Below, one piece after another: positions 9,346-16,974 of a stretch of DNA of 64,000 bases; position 1 is the stretch's first letter, and every line of letters starts with the position of its first letter. Source of the DNA: Sphingomonas koreensis (GTDB lineage: Bacteria > Pseudomonadota > Alphaproteobacteria > Sphingomonadales > Sphingomonadaceae); contig RCZF01000001.1 in the NCBI GenBank assembly GCA_006438735.1, positions 434,001-498,000 on the forward strand. Direction: 5' to 3'. A model generated the notes under the pieces. That model was not told where the DNA came from. It searched no databases and saw nothing but the letters and a program-made list of their open reading frames with translations. Made by a program: the position numbers and the translations under genes.

Positions 9346-9657
9346 CTATTGTCCGCGATATGGCTCGCAAGCGATCCCGTCGTCATCGCCGTCCATTTCA
9401 GAGCGATAACCCGGTTCGCCACGATAGATCGGCGCCGTCCCGGCGGTCCGAGCGTCTGAGCACCCGCTCCAGTAATCGCCCGCCTGTGGTTGGCGCTGCC
9501 GTTTCAATCCAGCAGCAACGACAAATTTTCTGGAGCCACTGACGATGTCCGCGCGCCCATCAGGAGAAATAGCAAGAGTTGCGACACCAACCGTCGCCCC
9601 GACGGCTATCGCGCCCGCCAGAAGCGACATCGTCGAAAGTCGATTGCGGGTGCCCAT
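9346..9657 (-). CDS. Excalibur calcium-binding domain protein, membrane-anchored
   Basis: Short protein of about 103 residues from the internal Met at 9657. An N-terminal hydrophobic segment (MSLLAGAIAVGATVGVATLAI) serves as signal or anchor. The C-terminal 40 residues are an excalibur domain: the YWSGCSDARTAG start and the closing DGDDDGIACEPY, a Ca-binding DxDxDG loop with paired cysteines. The family is extracellular, often joined to nucleases, but here it stands alone. A longer start at 9717 is possible; no strong ribosome site marks either. Confidence 0.75.
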   Translation of the reverse strand: MGTRNRLSTMSLLAGAIAVGATVGVATLAISPDGRADIVSGSRKFVVAAGLKRQRQPQAGDYWSGCSDARTAGTAPIYRGEPGYRSEMDGDDDGIACEPYRGQ

Positions 9658-9979
9658 TTGGCAGACCCTAAGGCAAGCGGGTAAAAGACCCGTTTCCCCC
9701 GTTCCACCGTGTGGCAATGCGCCTCAAAGTTAGTCGTTCAGCCTAGTGCGGCCCCCGCCTGAAGCTTGCCGTCGATTCATCGTGCTCTGGGCGCGCCGGA
9801 AGGGCGTAGATTGGAACATTTCTGCCGTTCCGAACTGACGTTGCGAATGTCAGGTCTTGTCGGGAGCCGACGTCCAACACTGCGCCGACCGGCTACCGAG
9901 GAGCGACCGGTGGTGGGCCGTTAGGAGACCGACGGCTTCCAACCCCACGCCACGGATAGCTGCCGTAGGTTCACGTTGC
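9658..9979. other. Intergenic, no gene recognised
   Basis: Between the excalibur gene and the end of the ubiquitin-like operon. The stretch at about 9840-9940 has a shuffled repeat-like look (several GACCGG/CGACC words), but I see no convincing reading frame, RNA or terminator. Confidence 0.5.
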
Positions 9980-10450
9980 TTAGCGTTTCGTCCGGCGCCG
10001 CACGATTGTTTGCGCGAGGATGCGGCGGTTGATCTTGCGCTTCCAGTCCAGTTGAGCCTGCGAGAGAGTGCGTTTACGAGCAGTCTGCAAAAGAAAGCGA
10101 TACTCCCTTTCGCTGTACAGATACCCCATGCGATAGGCGTGTTCGATCAAGTCGTGATTGGCATTCGCGGTTTCATCTTGTGCGATGCGCTTCAGACCGT
10201 CGAAAAGGTTGCCAGTGCTGATTTGGATGAAGCGGTTGATGCATACGTTGCCTACGTAGGTGCTGTTACCATTGTGGCGGTTGCGAATGTAACAATGCTC
10301 CTTGATGTCCTGACCGCAGGGGCAATTATCCCATTCATCGCTGATCTCGACAGCGACCAGATCCCATTCCTGACGCGCTACCTCAAAATTTGATGCGACG
10401 GATAACGGAAGGATGTGAGCTTTGAGATGCTCAAAATTTGGAGATGTCAT
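9980..10450 (-). CDS. Cys-rich protein of unknown function, last gene of the ubiquitin-like operon
   Basis: 156 residues, not assigned to a named family. Residues 43-70 hold CPCGQDIKEHC and later a VGNVC cysteine (C43, C45, C53, C70), which looks like a small zinc-binding module. The segment IRNRHNGNSTYVGNVCINRF also reads as a conserved core. The C-terminal third is basic and helical (many Lys/Arg). It starts 45 bp after the DUF6527 gene on the same strand, so it is probably co-transcribed with the ubiquitin-like genes. It could be a substrate adaptor or target-recognition subunit, but nothing in the sequence proves that. Confidence 0.65.
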   Translation of the reverse strand: MTSPNFEHLKAHILPLSVASNFEVARQEWDLVAVEISDEWDNCPCGQDIKEHCYIRNRHNGNSTYVGNVCINRFIQISTGNLFDGLKRIAQDETANANHDLIEHAYRMGYLYSEREYRFLLQTARKRTLSQAQLDWKRKINRRILAQTIVRRRTKR

Positions 10451-10495
10451 CGCGAGTCAGGCTCTCCCCCAATTAGCCGTCCAAGCGCGCCAGCG

Positions 10496-10909
10496 TCAGC
10501 GCCAGAACACCGATAAGAGTTTGCCGAACGCCTTTGCAATGCCAGCCTTGATGCGGCTGCGCCGCGTAACGGGCATAGGCTTTTGGTCACGACGCGCATG
10601 TCGGGCGATCTGCCGCTTCATTGTCGTGGCCGCCATCGCGTTCGAAAATGCTGGTAGCCAATCCACATCGCCGGCGCGGATGAAGTAATGCGACTTGCAG
10701 GGCGCATCGCATACTGAAATGGACGGGTGGATCGTCGCCAGCCCACCGACAGAGATGATATGGTGGCTGTCTGGGACCAAGAGGCTGACGCGGTGGCCAC
10801 ACCCGCAGGCGCATAGCAGGGCCCCAATTTCGAACTCTTCGCTATAATAGACGATGCCCGGGCTCAGCTGCTTGGGGATACGATCGACGGCTTGATAGCT
10901 AAATTTCAT
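10496..10909 (-). CDS. DUF6527 family protein
   Basis: 137 residues with the layout I recognise for DUF6527: an early GIVYYSEEFEIGALLCACGCGHRV segment (cited as a landmark near residues 18-40), a SISVCD strand and the closing motif PCKSHYFIRAGDVDWLP. The Cys/His pairs (CACGCGH and CDAPCKSH) suggest a bound zinc. DUF6527 genes are regular neighbours of multiubiquitin and ThiF-type E1 genes. The biochemical role is not established; a metal-dependent role such as target binding or deconjugation is conjecture. The start is 12 nt after the E1 stop. The basic C-terminal tail (RRSRIKAGIAKAFGKLL) is extra. Confidence 0.8.
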   Translation of the reverse strand: MKFSYQAVDRIPKQLSPGIVYYSEEFEIGALLCACGCGHRVSLLVPDSHHIISVGGLATIHPSISVCDAPCKSHYFIRAGDVDWLPAFSNAMAATTMKRQIARHARRDQKPMPVTRRSRIKAGIAKAFGKLLSVFWR

Positions 10910-10921
10910 GAAGGGCGTCTT

Positions 10922-12103
10922 TCAGTCGATTTCGAAGGTAACCGCATCGAAGATATACGCGCTTCCGGCGCCCTCGTAATCGAGCAAACCGAACTGCTGC
11001 TTGAAACGAATGACTGCCCACGCGGCGTTCAGCGCGTTCAATTCGGTAATCTGAGGGCGTTTGCGATATTCGTCGGCCTTCGGATTTTCGGTCGGTAACC
11101 GTACCGATCCAACATTGTCCTTGAAGGCCCGGCGGTCGGTACCGGTCACGCGAACGATAGCGCTCAGACCGACTGCCGAGCGCGTGAGACCCATCCCGCA
11201 ATCGACGAAGGGAATACCATTGGCACTCAGCCAATCGACAATCAAAAGTCGCGACGGGCCATCGTCGACCGAAACGAAGACGAAGTCGAAATCCTTCAAC
11301 TGCGCGATATTGTCGAGCGTCACGCGCTCCGGCACCGGCTCGATCGCGCCATGCCACTGGCTATACTGCTTCGCCAACACATCGACCTTGCGGTGCCGGA
11401 TGGCGCCGGGGATGAAGCCCGGCATCCTGAAGATTGTGTGGAGATGCACTTTGTCATCGTCGAACAGCCTGATCGTCGCAAGATGCGTGCGCGCAATGAA
11501 GTCGAGGATATAGGCGCCGGTCCCGCCCAAACCGATGATCGCGCACTTCTTGCCGCGCAGCCGTGTCGACAAATCGTTGATCTCGTACCGTGCGGACATC
11601 GTGTCCGGAAACTTGAGCGGCGACGCCTGTTCGGCGGCTCTGACCGCGATGGCGGCAAGCGGTGTGGCATCGGGAAACGCTGCGATCGCGGGAGCCGTGA
11701 TCTTGTCGAGATAGGTTTCGATCTTTTCCGCGAACGACGCATAGGCGCGCAACTGGCCGGTATCGCCCATCAGCTTACACGAGAAGGACTGGTTCGTATC
11801 GAAGCCCTCGGTGATGGTCACGACACTTTCGCCACCACCGAGCGCCAGCGGCTTCCCGTCGGGGTCACACGGCCGGCTGCCACGCCACAGCGCCTGATGG
11901 TCCTGCGGCTCCATTACGCCATCGGCCAGATTGACCGAACTCAGCCAGTCTCCATGCTGAAGCAGTCCGTCAGCATCGAGATAGGGCCAGCCGTACAGGA
12001 CGAGGTACCCGCCGACAAAGTCGATCAGATACCCCGTCTCGTCCAAATCCTTCAGAAAAGGATTAAGATTCACCAGTTCCGGCAACGCGAAATCGCATTC
12101 CAT
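10922..12103 (-). CDS. ThiF/E1-like ubiquitin-activating adenylyltransferase with N-terminal extension
   Basis: 393 residues. Residues ~183-390 form the adenylation domain. The ATP loop is GLGGTG (191-196), followed by RLFDDDKVHLHTIFR with the conserved acidic and Arg (R226) residues. A candidate catalytic cysteine is C302 in FVDCGMGL. Residues 1-165 are a separate domain of the size and position of an E2-like or regulatory module, with cysteines C79 and C109, so activation and transfer may be joined in one chain. Expected reaction: ATP-dependent adenylation of the tandem-ubiquitin protein C-terminus, then thioester formation. It has a very strong ribosome site (GGAGGTGAAAG) inside the end of the upstream gene, which it overlaps by 41 bp. 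Confidence 0.88.
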   Translation of the reverse strand: MECDFALPELVNLNPFLKDLDETGYLIDFVGGYLVLYGWPYLDADGLLQHGDWLSSVNLADGVMEPQDHQALWRGSRPCDPDGKPLALGGGESVVTITEGFDTNQSFSCKLMGDTGQLRAYASFAEKIETYLDKITAPAIAAFPDATPLAAIAVRAAEQASPLKFPDTMSARYEINDLSTRLRGKKCAIIGLGGTGAYILDFIARTHLATIRLFDDDKVHLHTIFRMPGFIPGAIRHRKVDVLAKQYSQWHGAIEPVPERVTLDNIAQLKDFDFVFVSVDDGPSRLLIVDWLSANGIPFVDCGMGLTRSAVGLSAIVRVTGTDRRAFKDNVGSVRLPTENPKADEYRKRPQITELNALNAAWAVIRFKQQFGLLDYEGAGSAYIFDAVTFEID

Positions 12104-12515
12104 CTTTCACCTCCACTTCGGGCCCCTGAACCAGCGTGCCGCTCGGATTCTTGGCCGGTCCACGCGAATATTTGACGAGATATTCGGCCGATGGTGTACC
12201 GCCGCTGCCAAGGTAGAGATTGACGACGCGGTCATAGTTGATGTGATTGGTATCGATCACATGGTCATCGCCATTGACCAGGATATCGAACACCGGCTTG
12301 CTGTAGAAATGTGCGTCCGCGACCAGATCGACGGTGGCGTCGTCGCGCACGATGCGTTCGTCTTCCTCGTCACCCTGGACTTCGCGGTACAGCGCTTCGT
12401 TCTTGGGGATATCCCCCAATGCGTAAAGCGCGTCACCAGTGGTCGGATTCGGCGAACGATTCGCCTCGCGGTTGATATGAATGCGCACCTCGTGCGCCGC
12501 GGCATCGCCGTTCAT
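12063..12515 (-). CDS. Tandem ubiquitin-like (multiubiquitin domain) protein
   Basis: 150 residues holding two ubiquitin-like beta-grasp units, about 8-72 and 75-147. The second unit matches the multiubiquitin family closely: FDILVNGDDHVID, YDRVVNLY, YLVKYSRGP, then VEVKDGMRFRV. The first unit is a more diverged copy (HEVRIHINREAN to DLVADAHFYS). The C-terminus is GTGES rather than Gly-Gly, so processing or a different conjugation end is possible. The start at 12515 is chosen because GGGGAAAGG lies just upstream; longer frames reach 12602 without such a site. First gene of the operon, divergent from the XRE regulator. Confidence 0.87.
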   Translation of the reverse strand: MNGDAAAHEVRIHINREANRSPNPTTGDALYALGDIPKNEALYREVQGDEEDERIVRDDATVDLVADAHFYSKPVFDILVNGDDHVIDTNHINYDRVVNLYLGSGGTPSAEYLVKYSRGPAKNPSGTLVQGPEVEVKDGMRFRVAGTGES

Positions 12516-12572
12516 CTGGTACCTTTCCCCGCTAGGAGCGGTGCTTGCTTTTCGCCTCGCCGGATGCCAATT

Positions 12573-12654
12573 GGTGTCCGGCCAGACAACAGAGAAGGCC
12601 AAAAAATTGCCCTGGAACTGACGATTCTCAGGGCTGTTGTCTGAACAGACAACA
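12573..12654. promoter_or_regulatory. Palindromic operator candidates in the divergent ubiquitin-like/XRE promoter
   Basis: At 12635-12654 there is an inverted repeat with 9-nt arms, TGTTGTCTG and CAGACAACA, separated by AA. The half-site CAGACAAC occurs again at 12583-12590, in a weaker dyad starting at about 12573. Both lie between the start of the tandem-ubiquitin gene (12515, - strand) and the XRE gene (12691, + strand). That is where an XRE repressor would be expected to control both directions. Binding itself is inferred. Confidence 0.6.
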
Positions 12655-12690
12655 TATGTGGTTACCGTCGTGTTTTGTCAAGGAGGTCTG

Positions 12691-13065
12691 ATGCCGGGAT
12701 CGGCGCTTGGAAGTTGGTTAAAAGCGTTGCGAGAGGATCGCGGTTGGAGCTTGAGGGAGGCTGCCCAGCGCGCCGAGGTCGATCACGCTTATGTCTACCG
12801 GCTGGAAACGGGTGCCAAGGAGGCACCGTCGGAGGATGTGCTCGACAAGCTTGTCCGCGCGTTGACCCCATCGGCGCGCGACATCGATATCCTGCGCCTT
12901 TTGGCAGCGCATCCGAACGTGGATCCGACCTTGGCCGATTTCGCGCGCAACGATCCGACGATCTCGCCGCAGGAATTCCATATGCTTACGACTGTGGTGA
13001 ACCGGGGTGTTCGCGCTGATTATACGCTGTCGCTCCAACGCATTCGCAGATTTATGACGGAATGA
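12691..13065 (+). CDS. XRE-family helix-turn-helix regulator
   Basis: 124 residues starting at 12691, with AAGGAGGT directly upstream. The N-terminal HTH (residues ~8-60) shows LREDRGWSLREAAQRAEVDHAYVYRLETG as a landmark: a classic Cro/CI-type HTH whose recognition helix lies around HAYVYRLE. The C-terminal part is helical with no known effector domain. It sits 4 nt before an ImmA/IrrE peptidase gene and is divergent from the ubiquitin-like operon. This gene order matches ImmR/ImmA-type pairs in which the peptidase cleaves the repressor on stress. Confidence 0.88.
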   Translation: MPGSALGSWLKALREDRGWSLREAAQRAEVDHAYVYRLETGAKEAPSEDVLDKLVRALTPSARDIDILRLLAAHPNVDPTLADFARNDPTISPQEFHMLTTVVNRGVRADYTLSLQRIRRFMTE

Positions 13066-13069
13066 TGGC

Positions 13070-13933
13070 TTGAACGACCAGGATGCCGTCATGAAAGCGC
13101 GCGCGTTTATCGCTGCCGTCGGCCCGTCGGGTCTTCCGGTGTCGGTGGAGGCCTACGCCGCGCATATTGGCGGGACCGTGTCGTTAGAGTCGCTTGAGCC
13201 CGAAGAAGATGCATGGTCGGTGCGGCTGCCCAACGGCAGCTACAAGATCTGCGTTAATTGTGGGCAGAACCACCGTCGGCAACGCTTCAGCATCTGCCAC
13301 GAAGTGGCGCATGTCGTGCTCGGCATCCCAGCCGAGCATGAGGCGCCGAGCTGGAGCTATGCACGTCGCTCGCCTGGCGAAGTTGCGTGTGACGTGTTCG
13401 CCGCTGAACTCTTGCTGCCCTACAAAATGTTCAAACCGCGGGTCGACGCTGCCGATCCGGGGATGACCGCGATCACTGACCTGGCCGATGAATTTGACGC
13501 GTCGCTCGTTTCTACTGCATCGCGCTTTGCGACATTCTCGCGCGAATACTGCGCATTCGTCCTGTCCGAAGCGGGCAAGGTCCGATTTTGCGCCCGATCG
13601 ACGTCGCTGCGCGCAGCTGGTGTCTGGATCAGTCCGGGGACCATACTGCCGACTGATTCGCTAAGTGCCCGACTGCGACGTGGTGATACGGAAACAGGTC
13701 CTGTCGATGCTGAACCCGAGCAATGGTTCGACGACTGGAGCAGGAGCGGATTCCTGTACGAGGATAGTTGCCATATCGAGCAGTGGGATCAAACATTGAC
13801 CTTGCTCTGGTTCGACGACGAGGAACTGCCACCGTCACCCGCCGAACGTGAGCGCTGGGACAGGGAGAGAGAGGGGCTTCGCGAGCTCGACGGAATCCTA
13901 CCTTGGCCCGACAAAGCCAAGCGACGGCGCTAG
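13070..13933 (+). CDS. ImmA/IrrE family metallo-endopeptidase
   Basis: 287 residues from a TTG at 13070; an ATG at 13091 (residue 8) is an alternative start. The zinc motif HEVAH is at residues 77-81 and is followed by the helix CDVFAAELLLP carrying the expected acidic ligand. This is the ImmA/IrrE (M78) peptidase family, whose members cleave XRE-type repressors. A C-terminal region of ~110 residues (rich in Trp, Asp, Glu and Arg) follows and is not recognised. Coupled to the XRE gene, it is the likely inducer arm for the divergent ubiquitin-like operon. Confidence 0.88.
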   Translation: MNDQDAVMKARAFIAAVGPSGLPVSVEAYAAHIGGTVSLESLEPEEDAWSVRLPNGSYKICVNCGQNHRRQRFSICHEVAHVVLGIPAEHEAPSWSYARRSPGEVACDVFAAELLLPYKMFKPRVDAADPGMTAITDLADEFDASLVSTASRFATFSREYCAFVLSEAGKVRFCARSTSLRAAGVWISPGTILPTDSLSARLRRGDTETGPVDAEPEQWFDDWSRSGFLYEDSCHIEQWDQTLTLLWFDDEELPPSPAERERWDREREGLRELDGILPWPDKAKRRR

Positions 13934-14000
13934 GGCTTCGCGCGATAGACGGTCGCGACTTTAATCCCCACCACCAATTACAGTGCCGATCAGACGGCTG

Positions 14001-14037
14001 CTTTTGGACGAGTTAGCGACAGCGCTGAATGGCCGAA
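14001..14037 (+). repeat. Degenerate intergenic repeat, copy 1
   Basis: Reads CTTTTGGACG at its start and GCTGAATGGCCGAA at its end. The second copy is at 15801-15837 in the same orientation. Over 40 aligned positions I count about 29 identities, with a perfect 14-bp block at the right end. The two copies bracket the methyltransferase-AlkB pair. Confidence 0.55.
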
Positions 14038-14150
14038 CATATGGCGCGCGTTCCAGGTGCGTCAAAGAGCCTGAAACTTGCAAGCACGCCGAAAGCCTGT
14101 AGCATCTCGGAAACCTTAGGCGGTCGCTATCCGGGGGAGGAGAGACCGAG

Positions 14151-15014
14151 TTGCTCACGACATTCGAGAGGGTCAAAGCGATCCTCGATCAGCTATGTCC
14201 GCCTCTGGACGTTCCTGTCGGGCAAGCGCACACCCGCCTTAAGGCGCAACTATTAGCCCTCGGCAGCGAATACCCCAGGATATATGACGGTTCCAGGAAG
14301 TCGGTCGACTACAGCGACCCAGCGTGCCACGCTGCCTATGTCTTCAAGTATCTTACGGCCAATGCCTCGCTTATCTACCGGGCACTGATAGACGCGGAGG
14401 CCGCCAAGTACCAGATTTTCGCTAAGCAATCTATCACGATGGTTTGCGTAGGCGGCGGACCAGCCACCGAACTCGCAGCTCTTTTCAAGTACCTTGAGCG
14501 AGTCACCAACGGCGTGGCGCACGTCCGATGCGTGATCCTGGACCATTATCCTGCATGGACCACTGTCTATGAGGCGCTGCTCGCTACCAAGCCGGCTAGC
14601 ATAGAGGTGGAGATCCAGCACGTCGCGATGCAGCTGACCGACCCTACCACCGTGCCTCTCGAACGCATCGCGGAAGCCGATCTGTTAACCTTCAGCTATA
14701 GCCTTTCTGAAGCGTGGAGATACAATGCAGCTACAGGCGACGCGGTCAACAGGTCGGTCCAGGCTATCGTCGGTGCCGTTCCACCGGGCGCCCTGATCAT
14801 ATATGCGGACAACGCGGGTCCCCATTTCGACCCGAATATGGAGCGCGAATTTGTCGGCCGATTTGACCTCAGTCAAATCGACCGCACCGACCACACGCAT
14901 ATGCTCGTCGACAGCGACGAACAGATGGACACAGTGAAGGGGTATAAGGATTGGCTCGACATGCGCCCCAAGCTGACCGGTAAAGCGACGACCGCAGTCT
15001 TCGTGAAACTATGA
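14151..15014 (+). CDS. Putative SAM-dependent methyltransferase-like protein paired with AlkB
   Basis: 287 residues from a TTG start with GGAGGAGAG 6 nt upstream. A Rossmann motif I, VCVGGGPATELAAL, sits near residue 98. Acidic strand ends follow (VILDHYP, the usual SAM-ribose position), then a motif like ADLLTFSYSLSE. This supports a class I methyltransferase fold, but the family is not one I can name and catalytic motifs are weak. Four-nt overlap with the AlkB gene implies coupled translation. A methyl-adding and a methyl-removing enzyme in one operon suggests nucleic acid modification, which is inference. Confidence 0.6.
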   Translation: MLTTFERVKAILDQLCPPLDVPVGQAHTRLKAQLLALGSEYPRIYDGSRKSVDYSDPACHAAYVFKYLTANASLIYRALIDAEAAKYQIFAKQSITMVCVGGGPATELAALFKYLERVTNGVAHVRCVILDHYPAWTTVYEALLATKPASIEVEIQHVAMQLTDPTTVPLERIAEADLLTFSYSLSEAWRYNAATGDAVNRSVQAIVGAVPPGALIIYADNAGPHFDPNMEREFVGRFDLSQIDRTDHTHMLVDSDEQMDTVKGYKDWLDMRPKLTGKATTAVFVKL

Positions 15015-15628
15015 TGGTAGACCTCTTCTCGTCGGACATTTCATTCTCGCGCATTGCGATGCCAGATGCCGATGTGCAGTTTCTCCAGCGGCTGCCGATG
15101 CCACAGTCGGACGAGAACATTTTCGAACAGCTTTTTAGCGAGACAAAATGGCTACAAGAGAAGGTGATGGTCTGGGGGAAGGAGCACTATCAGCCCCGCC
15201 TGACCGCGTGGTACGGCGATCCCGGCCGGAGCTACACGTACTCGGGGACGGTGATGTTCCCGCTTCCTTGGACAAATCTGCTGTTGAGCCTTCGTCACGA
15301 GCTTGAAGAATTGACCGACGCGCGGTTCAACAGCGTGCTGCTCAATCTCTATCGCGACCACAACGACCGCATGGGCTTTCATAGCGACAACGAGCCTTCG
15401 CTTGGCCAGGAGCCGACGATCGCCTCGCTAAGCTATGGTGCAACCCGAACACTGATATTCAAGCACAAGAAGCGTCAAGACCTTGAGCGGAAAAGGGTTT
15501 CGCTTGTGTCTGGCAGCATGCTGTTGATGAAGGGGAGCACTCAGCGGAACTGGGTGCACGGCATCGACAAGGAAAGTCGGCCCTGCGGACCTCGGATAAA
15601 CTTAACCTTTCGGAACATCCTCAAGTGA
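15011..15628 (+). CDS. AlkB-family 2-oxoglutarate/Fe(II) dioxygenase
   Basis: 205 residues of the AlkB superfamily. The Fe ligands are H and D in GFHSDNE and H in NWVHGI, with the 2-oxoglutarate-binding RINLTFR at the C-terminus. The N-rich substrate lid FNSVLLNLYRDHND is also typical. Known members remove alkyl groups from DNA or RNA bases by oxidation. It overlaps the methyltransferase-like gene by 4 nt. A second, different AlkB homologue lies at 46748-47344, so this copy may have a special role rather than housekeeping repair. Confidence 0.9.
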   Translation: MMVDLFSSDISFSRIAMPDADVQFLQRLPMPQSDENIFEQLFSETKWLQEKVMVWGKEHYQPRLTAWYGDPGRSYTYSGTVMFPLPWTNLLLSLRHELEELTDARFNSVLLNLYRDHNDRMGFHSDNEPSLGQEPTIASLSYGATRTLIFKHKKRQDLERKRVSLVSGSMLLMKGSTQRNWVHGIDKESRPCGPRINLTFRNILK

Positions 15629-16050
15629 ACGGATGACCGTGACGCACTTCTTCTGCGTTGCAATCCAGCGCGGCGACATTCGTGCCATCTGTAATCAATC
15701 GGGCGGAAGCGCGTTCTCGGCGGCGCAATCATCGCAGACATTGAAGTCGACAATCAGCTGTCGAAAGACTGACATTCCAATTGAGCTGAACGAATGTCGG
15801 CTTTTGGGCGACGACCCAACCGTGCTGAATGGCCGAAATTAGGGCGACTGCCGAACGGCCGCTATCCTCGCCAACAGCGGAACGGCGGGTTCGCAGCGTG
15901 CCAGGTGCCTTCTCACACCGCGAACGGCACGACCTGGGTGGATTGCGGTCCGGCCGCTTTGAGGGATGCCATAGCTTGAAGCAGCCATTCTGCTGGTGGC
16001 AAAACCGTCAGGTTTTAAACAGATGGCATCGTGCCAGGTGGCGGCCCAGC
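15629..16050. other. Intergenic with repeat copy 2
   Basis: No supported gene. Short open frames here lack ribosome sites and family features. The stretch contains the second copy of the intergenic repeat and further low-complexity words around 15840-15900. Confidence 0.5.
15801..15837 (+). repeat. Degenerate intergenic repeat, copy 2
   Basis: Partner of 14001-14037, exactly 1800 bp downstream and in direct orientation. It shares CTTTTGG at the left and the 14-bp GCTGAATGGCCGAA at the right, while the middle has diverged. Confidence 0.55.
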
Positions 16051-16815
16051 CTAAAGCACATCGGACCGCCCGTTCTTGGTTTCCTGGAAGGCGGTCGAAG
16101 GGGGGGCGAGAAACGCATCAAACCGAGCCTTGACGATTGCATAACACTCGCAGGATGCCGCCTCCAGCCCGGCGCGATCGACTACCTGCATCCTTCCGCG
16201 ACGATAATTGATTAGACCCTGGTTCTGCAGAGATTGGGCCGCATGGGTAACTGACGTGCGGTTCGCTCCCATGATCCGCGCCAAAAATTCATGGGTGTAG
16301 GTCAGCTGCTCCCCTTCTGCACGATCGTGCATCATAAGAAGCCAACGGCTCAGCCGCTCTTCCACAGAGTGAAGCGAGTTGCACGCGACAGTCTGCATAA
16401 CCTGTGACAATAACGTCTCTGAATAACTGACGAACAAGTCTTGCATATGGGTACTTTTGTGAAACTCGACCCGCAACGGCTCTATTTCACAGCGCAATAA
16501 GGGTCCCTCAAGTTGAACCGTGCACCTGTTGTACGATACCCGGCTGTACATAGCCGCAAATAGACCGAACGCTCCCTCACGGCCGATATTTGCACACTCG
16601 ATTTCAGAACCGTTTTCTAGGACGGTCAGGAGTGAAAGGACGGACCCTTCCGGAAAATATGCATGTGTCAACAAACCACCGGCCTCGCAGACGGTCGTTC
16701 CTAGCTTAAAATCGACCGGCTTCATGTGCGGCAATATTCGACTGCGTGCGTCCTTCGTAAAAGCACCGAATAGCTGGTTCTTATGAACGATCTTCTCGAC
16801 TTGCGGTCTATTCAT
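16051..16815 (-). CDS. Crp/Fnr-family transcriptional regulator
   Basis: 254 residues from the Met at 16815. Residues ~10-150 are a cyclic-nucleotide-type beta barrel (EAGGLLTHAYFPEGSVLSLL region). Residues ~165-235 are a winged helix with the HTH MGANRTSVTHAAQSLQNQGL. No cysteine cluster for iron-sulfur binding is obvious, so the signal is unknown. It is divergent from another Crp/Fnr gene at 16975 with only 159 bp between them, suggesting cross-regulation. Confidence 0.88.
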   Translation of the reverse strand: MNRPQVEKIVHKNQLFGAFTKDARSRILPHMKPVDFKLGTTVCEAGGLLTHAYFPEGSVLSLLTVLENGSEIECANIGREGAFGLFAAMYSRVSYNRCTVQLEGPLLRCEIEPLRVEFHKSTHMQDLFVSYSETLLSQVMQTVACNSLHSVEERLSRWLLMMHDRAEGEQLTYTHEFLARIMGANRTSVTHAAQSLQNQGLINYRRGRMQVVDRAGLEAASCECYAIVKARFDAFLAPPSTAFQETKNGRSDVL

Positions 16816-16974
16816 GTTGACTGGTCCTAACCCGCGATAACGGGCGACGGGATAACGCACGAGCGTTTGGTAAGGACCCGAATTATGTTGGGTACGCAAC
16901 AGACGGATCGTTCAGAATCGTGTTTGTTACGAGCCCGACGTGGCAACCGCGCCGCTTGCCGATAACGGACGACC

